Below, piece after piece: positions 7,654-14,751 of a stretch of DNA of 64,000 bases; position 1 is the stretch's first letter, and each line of letters opens with the position of its first letter. This DNA is from Bacteroidota bacterium (GTDB taxonomy: Bacteria > Bacteroidota > Bacteroidia > Palsa-965): the NCBI GenBank assembly GCA_006218065.1, contig VBWE01000003.1, forward strand, positions 1-64,000, read 5' to 3'. The position numbers and the translations under genes were made by a program. The notes under the pieces were generated by a model. That model saw nothing but the letters and a program-made list of their open reading frames with translations, ran no database searches and was not told the DNA's origin.

Positions 7654-9786
7654 ATGAGTACGATGACAGGCAAAGCGCTGGAGATTTTAAAGCAGTATTA
7701 CGGTTATGAACAATTCCGTCCGCTGCAGGGAGAGATCATTCAATCCATTCTTGACAAAAAAGACACGGTGGTCCTGATGCCGACCGGCGGCGGAAAATCG
7801 TTGTGCTTCCAGATACCCGCCATGCTTTCCGAAGGCGTGTGTATTGTTATTTCCCCGCTGCTCGCCCTGATGAAAGACCAGGTGGAGGCTTTAAAGGCAA
7901 ACGGGATCAGCGCAGCTGCGCTCAACAGTACGCTTACTATTTCGGGCGAGGACAAAGTATTGTCGCGCTGCAAAAACGGGGAGATCAAGTTGCTGTATAT
8001 CTCGCCGGAAAAATTAGTGAGCAATCTCGGTGCGCTGCGCACGTATTTCCCGGTCAGTTTTATCGCCATCGATGAAGCGCACTGCATTTCGGCCTGGGGA
8101 CATGATTTCAGGCCGGAGTATACGCAGCTCGGGATGCTTCGCGAGCAGATGCCCGGCACGCCGATCATCGCGCTTACGGCGACGGCGGATAAAGTCACGC
8201 GAAAAGACATCGTGCAGCAACTGCGCCTGAAGGACCCGCAGCATTTCATCGCATCCTTCGACCGGCCGAACCTTTCACTCCGTGTGAAAGCCGGTACGAA
8301 AACCAAAGAAAAAAACGCAGAGATCCTCGACTTCCTGGAAACGCACCCGGGCGAAGCGGGAATTATTTACTGCCTCAGCCGCCGCACGACCGAAGAGGTC
8401 GCCGCTTTTCTCAGGCAGAAAGGCCACAACGCGGATTGTTATCACGCCGGTCTCGATAACCAGACGCGGGAACGCGTGCAGGAAGCGTTCATCAACGATG
8501 AACTGCAGATCATCTGCGCCACGATCGCTTTCGGTATGGGCATTGATAAATCGAATGTGCGCTGGGTGATTCATTATAATCTTCCGAAAAGCATCGAGAG
8601 TTTTTACCAGGAGATCGGGCGCTCGGGGCGCGACGGGCTGAAAAGCGATACGATATTATACTACAGCCTGGGCGACCTGGTGATGCTTTCGAAATTCGCG
8701 GCGGAAAGCAAACAGAGTGAAATCAACATGGCCCGCCTGCAGCGCATGCAGCAATATGCCGAGGCGAATATCTGCCGCCGGAAAATCCTGCTGAATTATT
8801 TCGGCGAAAGCATGGAGCACGATTGCGGCAACTGCGACGTATGCCTGAATCCCCGGAATTTTTTCGACGGTACGCAGCTTGCGCAGAAAGCGCTTTCGGC
8901 GGTGATCCGCATGGAAGAGAAAGTCGGCGTGAACATGCTGATCGATGTGTTGCGCGGTTCTTCGCGCGCCGAACTGCTGGAAAAAGGATTCCAGAATATT
9001 AAAACCTACGGTGCGGGAAAAGAATATTCGTTCAACGAATGGCAGCAGTATATCCTGCAGCTGCTGCATACCGGCGTGATGGAAATCGCCTACGATGACG
9101 GGTTCGCTTTGCGCGTTACACCATACGGACATGATTTGCTTTACGGCCGCAAGAAACTGCAGCTCGCGCGGTTCGAGGTAAAAGAAAAAGAACCGAAAGA
9201 GAAAAAAGTCCGGGAGAAAAAGCAGGCTTTGCCGGAAGATAACCTGTTCGAAATGCTGCGCCTGCTTCGTCTCCGCATCGCGCGCGAAGAAGGTGTTCCG
9301 CCTTACGTGGTTTTTAACGACGCCAGCCTGCGCAAGATGTGTGAAGAACTTCCGACGGAAGAAGAAGATTTTTCCAATATCTCCGGCGTAGGTCAGTATA
9401 AAATGGAACATTACGGCGCACAGTTTCTCGAAACCATCCGCGAATTTACCGGCGCACAAAAAACTGCGCGCCAGAAAGGCGATACGTATAAAGAAACGCT
9501 CGCCCTCTACCGGCAGGGCTTATCGGTAAACGAAATCGCTGCGAAGCGGGAACTCAATCCGACCACGGTCTGGTCGCACCTGGCGTACCTTTTCGAAAAA
9601 GGAGAAGATATCCGGATCGGTGAGCACCTCTCGAACGAAGAACTCGAACGCATCATCAAAGCCAAACGCGAAACCGGTGAAAGCAATTCCCTGAAAGCCC
9701 TGTTCGACGCGATGAACGGGGAGATCGAATATCACAAGATCAGGCTGGGACTGGCAGTGATTGCGAAGAACATCATCCGGGTTTGA
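7654..9786 (+). CDS. recQ: ATP-dependent DNA helicase RecQ
   Basis: 710 aa. Superfamily 2 helicase motifs appear in order: PTGGGKS (P43-S49, Walker A), DEAH box at 140-143 within IDEAHCISAWGHDFRPEY (including the aromatic-rich loop), TATAD (motif III) and QEIGRSGRDG (motif VI). The RecQ zinc site is C374, C391, C394 and C397. A winged-helix RQC domain, a charged linker (~residues 508-528), an HRDC-like domain and a C-terminal helix-turn-helix repeat follow (LSVNEIAAKRELNPTTVWSHL). Such an extended C-terminus is usual in Bacteroidota RecQ. It unwinds DNA 3' to 5' in recombination and fork repair. Confidence 0.95.
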   Translation: MSTMTGKALEILKQYYGYEQFRPLQGEIIQSILDKKDTVVLMPTGGGKSLCFQIPAMLSEGVCIVISPLLALMKDQVEALKANGISAAALNSTLTISGEDKVLSRCKNGEIKLLYISPEKLVSNLGALRTYFPVSFIAIDEAHCISAWGHDFRPEYTQLGMLREQMPGTPIIALTATADKVTRKDIVQQLRLKDPQHFIASFDRPNLSLRVKAGTKTKEKNAEILDFLETHPGEAGIIYCLSRRTTEEVAAFLRQKGHNADCYHAGLDNQTRERVQEAFINDELQIICATIAFGMGIDKSNVRWVIHYNLPKSIESFYQEIGRSGRDGLKSDTILYYSLGDLVMLSKFAAESKQSEINMARLQRMQQYAEANICRRKILLNYFGESMEHDCGNCDVCLNPRNFFDGTQLAQKALSAVIRMEEKVGVNMLIDVLRGSSRAELLEKGFQNIKTYGAGKEYSFNEWQQYILQLLHTGVMEIAYDDGFALRVTPYGHDLLYGRKKLQLARFEVKEKEPKEKKVREKKQALPEDNLFEMLRLLRLRIAREEGVPPYVVFNDASLRKMCEELPTEEEDFSNISGVGQYKMEHYGAQFLETIREFTGAQKTARQKGDTYKETLALYRQGLSVNEIAAKRELNPTTVWSHLAYLFEKGEDIRIGEHLSNEELERIIKAKRETGESNSLKALFDAMNGEIEYHKIRLGLAVIAKNIIRV

Positions 9787-9807
9787 TTATTCCGGTTCGA
9801 AAAAACA

Positions 9808-9832
9808 GCCGCAAATCTGCGTAATCTGCGGC
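9808..9832. repeat. ATCTGCG-word repeat
   Basis: GCCGCAAATCTGCGTAATCTGCGGC has 6-bp complementary ends and repeats the word AATCTGCG. The same word makes the larger inverted repeat at 17501-17580. It separates recQ from paaY. Confidence 0.6.
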
Positions 9833-9840
9833 TATATTTG
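9833..9840 (+). promoter_or_regulatory. -7 box TATATTTG upstream of paaY
   Basis: Exact TAnnTTTG match ending 20 bases before the ATG at 9861 and starting directly after the ATCTGCG repeat, which would occupy the -33 region. Confidence 0.4.
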
Positions 9841-9860
9841 TATTCCAAACCATTTGCATC

Positions 9861-10451
9861 ATGCTTTACGAATTCAACGGTTACCGCCCGGTTGTTCACG
9901 AAAGTTCTTTCGTTCATCCGCAGGCTTGTGTAACGGGAAATGTGATCATCGGGAAAAACGTGTATGTAGGTCCCGGCGCGGCCATCCGCGGCGACTGGGG
10001 TGAGATCGTGATCGGAGACGGTTGCAACGTACAGGAAAACTGCACGGTGCACATGTTTCCCGGGACTACCGTTTTCCTGGAAGCCGGTGCGCATATCGGG
10101 CACGGCGCCATCATTCACGGCGCGACGATCGGTGAAAATGCGCTGGTCGGGATGAATGCGGTGATCATGGATCATGCGGTGATCGGAAAAGAATCCATCA
10201 TTGGTGCGCTGACGCTGGTTACAACCGGTACGATCATTCCCCCGCGCAGCCTCGTGGTGGGCAATCCCGGGAAAATCATAAAAGAAGTATCCGACGATAT
10301 GATCGGCTGGAAAACAAAAGGAACCGGCTTGTACCAGCAGTTGCCTGCCGAACTTCATGCCACGCTGAAGCCCTGCGAACCGCTCCGCGAAATCCCGGCA
10401 GATCGTCCGAAGCAACAGGATATTTACAAAACCTGGAACGAGACGAAATGA
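9861..10451 (+). CDS. paaY: PaaY-type hexapeptide-repeat thioesterase (gamma-carbonic-anhydrase fold)
   Basis: 196 aa, the usual PaaY length. Left-handed beta-helix hexapeptide repeats run from about residue 19 to 140 (VIIGKNVYVGPGAAIRGDWG, VQENCTVHMFPG, HIGHGAIIHG, ALVGMNAVIMDHAVIG). The gamma-carbonic-anhydrase zinc ligands are represented by H in CTVHMFPG and the two His in HIGHGAIIHG. The C-terminal WKTKGTGLYQQL tail is typical of PaaY, which hydrolyses inhibitory CoA thioesters formed during phenylacetate degradation. A generic gamma-carbonic anhydrase is less likely given that tail and the paaI/paaJ neighbourhood. Confidence 0.8.
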   Translation: MLYEFNGYRPVVHESSFVHPQACVTGNVIIGKNVYVGPGAAIRGDWGEIVIGDGCNVQENCTVHMFPGTTVFLEAGAHIGHGAIIHGATIGENALVGMNAVIMDHAVIGKESIIGALTLVTTGTIIPPRSLVVGNPGKIIKEVSDDMIGWKTKGTGLYQQLPAELHATLKPCEPLREIPADRPKQQDIYKTWNETK

Positions 10452-10472
10452 ATTACGAACTCCGAATGCCGA

Positions 10473-10506
10473 ACTTCGTCATCCGATAGCTATCGGATGA
10501 CGAAGT
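10473..10506. repeat. 34-bp perfect palindrome
   Basis: ACTTCGTCATCCGATAG and its exact complement abut with no loop. It is flanked by degenerate GAATGCCGAA words (10461-10473 and 10527-10545) that extend the symmetry. Its position directly after paaY suggests a cruciform or terminator role. Confidence 0.75.
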
Positions 10507-10543
10507 GTATTGTGCTTAAGATGATACTTCGAAATTCGCCATT

Positions 10544-10581
10544 CGAAAAAATAAGCCCCCGGCCTCTCAACTCCGGGGGCT
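10544..10581 (-). terminator. intrinsic terminator (minus strand), end of DUF5916 transcript
   Basis: On the minus strand AGCCCCCGG (10581-10573) pairs perfectly with CCGGGGGCT (10562-10554) around a 10-base loop and is followed by an A/U-rich tail (TTATTTTTTCG). It is preceded by the conserved GTTTCGTGC segment shared with the terminator at 13423-13462. Confidence 0.75.
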
Positions 10582-10740
10582 GCACGAAACAGGCCCAAAC
10601 GCCTGATCAAACCCAACCCCGTCAGCGTCGAACAGGGTTGTAACTAAATCCGGGTACCAAGGGCGCTCTCAGGTTATTGCGATCAAACAGCGCTGCCATC
10701 CCTTGCTAACTAAGCCGGCGCCCGGACTTTATTTTCTTTA
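10582..10740 (-). ncRNA. candidate structured RNA between DUF5916 stop and terminator
   Basis: Read on the minus strand, several helices can be drawn. An outer helix TCCGGG (~10734) pairs with CCCGGA (~10648) and encloses a hairpin in which CAAGGG...GCGCT pairs with AGCGC-CCTTG. Next come CAACCC/GGGTTG (10641-10614), CAGG/CCTG (10605-10591) and the terminator. The last part, UUGGGUUUG-hairpin-GUUUCGUGC, is shared with 13464-13506. It may be the 3' UTR of the DUF5916 mRNA, a processed small RNA or a cis element. It does not match a riboswitch family I can recall. Confidence 0.4.
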
Positions 10741-10749
10741 TTTTATTCC

Positions 10750-13263
10750 TTATGCTTTTCCCGACAGGCTGCGTATTTTCTGCCAGTCGAGATAATAAAT
10801 CATTTTCAGGATCAGCGAATTGGCCTGCGGCGTGTTCATCGTTTTATTGAAGTTCACGAAGTAATCATCCTGTCCTTTACTATCGCTTTGCCCGATATTG
10901 TTTTTCCAGATCACGCTGAGATAACTTCCCGGCGCAAACTGCCAGTTGTACACGAGGTCGATATTGAATACGTTGAAATTCAGGTCGCGCCCCTCGATAA
11001 AATCAATCGGCTCCAGTCCGCCGTCGTTGCGCAGTTCATAGAATTTATTGTACACCACTTTGCTCCAGTAATGACGTGCGCGGAAGGTCATGCCCATGCG
11101 CGGCGTCATATTGTATTCCATGCTCAGTTCGTTGTTCGTTACGTTGATATGACGCCTGCCGATCGTGACCATATCCCGTGAAGGATCATAGCCGGCATAA
11201 CCGAAATTGTTGTGGTCCTTGGTCGCTTCGGTAAATAAAGTGAAGTTGAAACGATCGCTCACGCGCCAGTAGAAACTGGTTGCTCCGCCGAACAGCGGAT
11301 CTTTCGGGACCGGCGATTCGGCATACTCGATCTGGATAAACCACTGCACAGGCTTGCGCTGATCGGTATTGAAGTACGGCAGGAAATAAACGAAAGGCGC
11401 GTGCCATAATTTTTTGCCGGGAATGCGCGGTTCGTAGTAATCGAAATACCAGGCGGGAATAGTTTGCATATAAACACCAGCGCTGGAAAAATTCGTAAAG
11501 GTCACGTTCTCCGAGCTCGAAATTCTCACGGATTGGTAAGCCATCGGGTCCATCTGCGCAATGTATTCGCCTTTGAGCGAGGCGTTCCAGCTCTGTATGT
11601 GTTTTTTTGCTTCGTAATCCAGCCAGCGGAACTGCAGGTTGTTGTTGATCAGGTTGTATCCGTTCAGGATGCCGAGATCGCTCGGGTCCCAGTTGTTGCT
11701 CAGTGCATACTGCCCGAAGTCAAATTGGAATTTGCCGCGTGTTTTGGCAAACTGCGCTACATACACATACCCGTTGCTCAGTGAGTCATCGTAAAACGGA
11801 TCGTCGACATGGCTGAATCTTCCGTCGAGCAGCAGGCGGTAAGTGTTTTTCTTGTTGTTGAGGCGAACTGCTCCTTCGCTCACGTTGGCGTCGCGGGCCA
11901 GCGCATCACGGATCGTGCTTGTATTCGAAAAAGTTGCGGACGAATTGTTCGGCAGGTTCTGGTCGAGCACCAGTACGTTGTAATTGGTCAGCGCGCCGGT
12001 CTGTATGTCACGCTCCACGCCGGTCAGCGTATCTTTTACTACCGCGAAGGCGGGTGCGGCCACCGCGTTCAGTACGCCGATACCGAGCCCGCTGCGTGTA
12101 CGTCCCGATAATTTCGTGGCATTGTAAAGCTGCGTGAGCGACGGATTTTTTTCCAGTTCTTCATTCGGCCCGAGCTGGTAATAGGGATCGTAATAACCCA
12201 GCGGCTGTCCGCCGATACGCCGCGAATAAAAAATTTCGCTTTTGCCGAAAAGCTCCGTGCCCTCGGTAAAGAAAGGCCGGCGTTCCTGGTAACGCACTTC
12301 GAACGGTGAAAGATTGAGCACACGGTTATCGCTCTGCACCTGCCCGAAATCGGGAATGAGCGTAGCGTCGAGCGTAAAACTTTCGTTGATGCCGTATTTG
12401 ATGTCCATGCCGCCGCTCGCATGATAGCTGTTGATATACGCCGGCGGATCGTACGATTCGGGCAAACGTTCCGCATAACCGGCGACGTATGGCGTAAAGG
12501 AAAGACGAAGCGGCGGTTTGATATCCCGCAGCCCGTTGAGCTGTCCCCACTGCTGCACGATATTTTCAATTTTCGGATCGGTGGGACTCCATGAACTTAC
12601 TTCGCCGAGCCGCTGGATGGTACGTGAGAACTGTATTCCCCAATCCTGTTCGGCGACATTCGGAAAACGGATGGCGGAATACGGAATTTTCATTTCCAGG
12701 GCCCAGCCTTCGTTGTTTCGCTGCGCACGACTTTCCCAAACCGCATCCCAGCTCACATCGTAGCCTCCCGGGCTGATCCTCGAATCGGTTTGTACACCGG
12801 CGGCAGTTATTTCAAAGCGGTACCCGTTCAACCCGTCGTGATAGGTATCAAAACTGACGATGAAATTATCGGCCACTGTTCCCGAGCGCTGATCGCGGGG
12901 TGTGAGCGCCATGCCGATTTTGGCCGGTTCTTTATCGTAGAGCTGGGCGGCAACGTAAATAGCCTGGTCATCGTAAAGGACATAGACTTTTCCCTCAAAC
13001 CGCGAAAGCTTTCCGCATTCGGGCATGTATTGCGTGAAATCCCGGGCTGCTTCTGCCGTCTGCCAGCAACTGTCGTTCAGGTTGCCGTCGATTTTCGGCT
13101 GCATGGAAATGCGGGTAGTGTTGTAGATACGACGTTGTACGGTGTCGGCCGGGTTTGCAAAAACAGTAAAACCTGACAAAAGAAATAATGTCCCGAGCAG
13201 GATATGCCATCCCGCTTTCCTGCTCCGCTGTTCCTGCTCAAAAACCTGTAGACCGATAGGCAT
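10750..13263 (-). CDS. DUF5916 outer-membrane protein with CBM9-like N-terminal domain
   Basis: 837 aa from the ATG at 13263. This start gives a short basic N-region and a signal peptide ending FTVFA. The open frame reaches 13467, but the extra 68 codons would run through the upstream gene's terminator. An N-terminal carbohydrate-binding-like domain (KIDGNLNDSCWQTA, YVLYDDQAIYVAAQLYD, FIVSFDTYHDGLNGYRFEI) is followed by a long beta-barrel region (LSFTPYVAGYAE, FTEGTELFGKSEIFYSRRIG) as in the DUF5916 family. The protein is likely an outer-membrane barrel with a periplasmic or surface binding domain. The substrate is unknown; some family members sit near peptidase or sugar-uptake genes. Confidence 0.85.
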   Translation of the reverse strand: MPIGLQVFEQEQRSRKAGWHILLGTLFLLSGFTVFANPADTVQRRIYNTTRISMQPKIDGNLNDSCWQTAEAARDFTQYMPECGKLSRFEGKVYVLYDDQAIYVAAQLYDKEPAKIGMALTPRDQRSGTVADNFIVSFDTYHDGLNGYRFEITAAGVQTDSRISPGGYDVSWDAVWESRAQRNNEGWALEMKIPYSAIRFPNVAEQDWGIQFSRTIQRLGEVSSWSPTDPKIENIVQQWGQLNGLRDIKPPLRLSFTPYVAGYAERLPESYDPPAYINSYHASGGMDIKYGINESFTLDATLIPDFGQVQSDNRVLNLSPFEVRYQERRPFFTEGTELFGKSEIFYSRRIGGQPLGYYDPYYQLGPNEELEKNPSLTQLYNATKLSGRTRSGLGIGVLNAVAAPAFAVVKDTLTGVERDIQTGALTNYNVLVLDQNLPNNSSATFSNTSTIRDALARDANVSEGAVRLNNKKNTYRLLLDGRFSHVDDPFYDDSLSNGYVYVAQFAKTRGKFQFDFGQYALSNNWDPSDLGILNGYNLINNNLQFRWLDYEAKKHIQSWNASLKGEYIAQMDPMAYQSVRISSSENVTFTNFSSAGVYMQTIPAWYFDYYEPRIPGKKLWHAPFVYFLPYFNTDQRKPVQWFIQIEYAESPVPKDPLFGGATSFYWRVSDRFNFTLFTEATKDHNNFGYAGYDPSRDMVTIGRRHINVTNNELSMEYNMTPRMGMTFRARHYWSKVVYNKFYELRNDGGLEPIDFIEGRDLNFNVFNIDLVYNWQFAPGSYLSVIWKNNIGQSDSKGQDDYFVNFNKTMNTPQANSLILKMIYYLDWQKIRSLSGKA

Positions 13264-13422
13264 AAAAAGGCGTATTGACCATGTAAAGCTGGCAAGAGAA
13301 ACGAAGAAGATGAAGGGAATTGGTACCTGCGGTTTTGGTACCGGATGCAGGCAAACTGTGTGTGATGAATGGCGTATGCCGGTTTTGGATATAGTTGATA
13401 TATCAACAGGCGGCCGGCAAAT

Positions 13423-13462
13423 GAATAAAAAGAGTTCCCCCGGAGCTACGAACCGGGGGAAC
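13423..13462 (-). terminator. intrinsic terminator (minus strand), end of serine hydrolase transcript
   Basis: Minus-strand GTTCCCCCGG (13462-13453) pairs with CCGGGGGAAC (13443-13434), a perfect 10-bp stem with 9-base loop, followed by TCTTTTTATTCATTT. The stem is preceded by UUGGGUUUG-hairpin-GUUUCGUGC at 13506-13464, the same order as at 10620-10582. Confidence 0.75.
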
Positions 13463-13463
13463 C

Positions 13464-13506
13464 GCACGAAACAGGGAGACGTTTAATGCCACCCTACCAA
13501 ACCCAA
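13464..13506 (-). ncRNA. second copy of the UUGGGUUUG/GUUUCGUGC pre-terminator motif
   Basis: On the minus strand TTGGGTTTG (13506-13498) is followed by an AGGG...CCCT hairpin, then CTGTTTCGTGC, then the terminator stem. The flanking words match the copy at 10582-10616, while the hairpin between them and the terminator differ in sequence but not in form. This suggests a conserved RNA 3'-end module. Confidence 0.4.
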
Positions 13507-13565
13507 TCTTGGAATGCCGAATTTAGAATGCCGATTTGCGAATTTAATCCGACATGCTGAATTGT
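13507..13565. repeat. GAATGCCGAATT word repeat
   Basis: GGAATGCCGAATTTAGAATGCCG and the following TTGCGAATTTAATCC are degenerate copies of the GAATGCCGAAT word. This word also forms inverted repeats at 23321-23389 and 53429-53505. Here the symmetry is partly lost. Confidence 0.5.
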
Positions 13566-13574
13566 ATTTATTTC

Positions 13575-14636
13575 TTATTTCCATAAAAAATCGGCGATAT
13601 AATTGCTGACCAGCCTGTTCCCGGTTACTTGTTTGTCGCCGATTTCACCGGAGTTGGTACAAACGATAATGACTTTGTTTTTTTCGGGGAACCAGCGGAT
13701 AACGGCATTGTGTCCCCAGCTTTCATTGCCGCGCGTCCAGAGTTCACGGGTATTCCAGTCGGTCGAACTGTTTATGTACCAGCCGTACCCGATGCCCAGG
13801 CCGGAAGCCGTTTTGTAATGGTCTTTGAAAATCGTTTCCCGCATCTCTTTCGTGATCAAACGGTCGTTCATAACAGCGCTGAAAAATATATAGAGATCGC
13901 CGGTGGTGGAATATATACCTCCCGAACCGGTATATCCCCAGTTCTTGCGGAAAATACTGTCAGGTAAAGCCTGGTTTATCTGTGCCGACTTGTCCAGTTT
14001 GCTTCTTTCGTCCCAGAAGAACGTATGTTTCATGCCCAGCGGATCGAGGATATTCTCCCGGGTAAAATGCTCGTACGTTTCGGCCGTAATTTTTTCGATG
14101 ATAATCGCCAGCAGTTCGTAATTCTCGTTCGAGTAATCGAAACCCGTTCCGGGAACGGCGCCCAGGCTGTCATTCAGCAAGGCATCCAGGGCCTGCTGTG
14201 TTTTCTGCAACCCGTCGCAAACGTAACGCTGCTGAAACCCCGACGTATGCGTGAGCAACTGGTGGATGGTGATCGTTTCCTTGTCCTGCGGCACATGAGC
14301 GATGTATTTCCCGATACGGTCTTCCAGTTTCAGTTTGCCCGACTCCGCCAGGCACAGAATACCGAGTGCCGTTATCGCTTTGTTGACGGATGCGATTTGG
14401 AATAAAGTTTCCGTCGTCGTTTTTTTCTTCTTCAGGCTGTCGGCATGACCGTATGCTTTCCGGAACAGTATTTTATCCCGGTCTCCGACAATGACTGTAA
14501 ATGCAAACCGGTTCCCGAATTCCGCCTGAAGTTTCTTATCCAGCGTATCGAAGCCGGGAGAAACGGGCTGGCGCGCGTTCAGCTGTAATGCCGGAATGAC
14601 GAAAAGCAACAAGAACAAACGAGCATAAATCTTCAT
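13575..14636 (-). CDS. serine hydrolase, class C beta-lactamase/PBP fold
   Basis: 353 aa from the ATG at 14636, which gives a signal peptide (MKIYARLFLLLFVIPALQLNA). The upstream part of the open frame runs through an inverted repeat and is not coding. Catalytic motifs are SVNK (SxxK) in IASVNKAITALG, YSN in GFDYSNENYELLA and WGHNA in place of the third motif. The family contains class C beta-lactamases, D-aminopeptidases and esterases; the HNA variant argues for a peptidase or esterase role rather than a true beta-lactamase. Next upstream on the same strand is a BlaR1/BlaI pair, so a link to cell-wall or beta-lactam sensing is possible, but an inverted repeat separates them. Confidence 0.85.
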   Translation of the reverse strand: MKIYARLFLLLFVIPALQLNARQPVSPGFDTLDKKLQAEFGNRFAFTVIVGDRDKILFRKAYGHADSLKKKKTTTETLFQIASVNKAITALGILCLAESGKLKLEDRIGKYIAHVPQDKETITIHQLLTHTSGFQQRYVCDGLQKTQQALDALLNDSLGAVPGTGFDYSNENYELLAIIIEKITAETYEHFTRENILDPLGMKHTFFWDERSKLDKSAQINQALPDSIFRKNWGYTGSGGIYSTTGDLYIFFSAVMNDRLITKEMRETIFKDHYKTASGLGIGYGWYINSSTDWNTRELWTRGNESWGHNAVIRWFPEKNKVIIVCTNSGEIGDKQVTGNRLVSNYIADFLWK

Positions 14637-14659
14637 ACAAAAGCGTTCGTTGCCATTTT

Positions 14660-14747
14660 CGAGTGCGGGTTGCCGGTTTTCGGTTTTACACGAATTTCTG
14701 CACGCTAACTTTTGATTTTTCAATCGAAAACCGGCAACCCGCAATCG
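14660..14747. repeat. inverted repeat, GGTTGCCGGTTTTCG arms
   Basis: Arms 14660-14682 and 14725-14747 match at 22 of 23 positions as reverse complements around a 42-base loop. It separates the BlaR1-like gene from the serine hydrolase gene on the minus strand and may attenuate read-through. Confidence 0.8.
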
Positions 14748-14751
14748 AAGA

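Noticed and set aside
10640-10740. RNase P or tmRNA at the 10.6-10.7 kb structure (AAAGTCCGGGC resembles an RNase P 5' end)
   Set aside because: The region is far too short, and the other RNase P conserved regions and any tRNA-like end are missing.
10640-10740. Integron attC site
   Set aside because: No paired RYYYAAC/GTTRRRY boxes at both ends, no integrase and no cassette array nearby.
13264-13467. Longer start for the DUF5916 protein
   Set aside because: It would run through the minus-strand intrinsic terminator of the upstream gene and place the signal peptide in the interior.
13575-14636. True class C beta-lactamase (ampC) call
   Set aside because: The SxxK and YxN motifs fit the fold, but the third motif is not KTG and such proteins are mostly peptidases or esterases, so only the fold is called.
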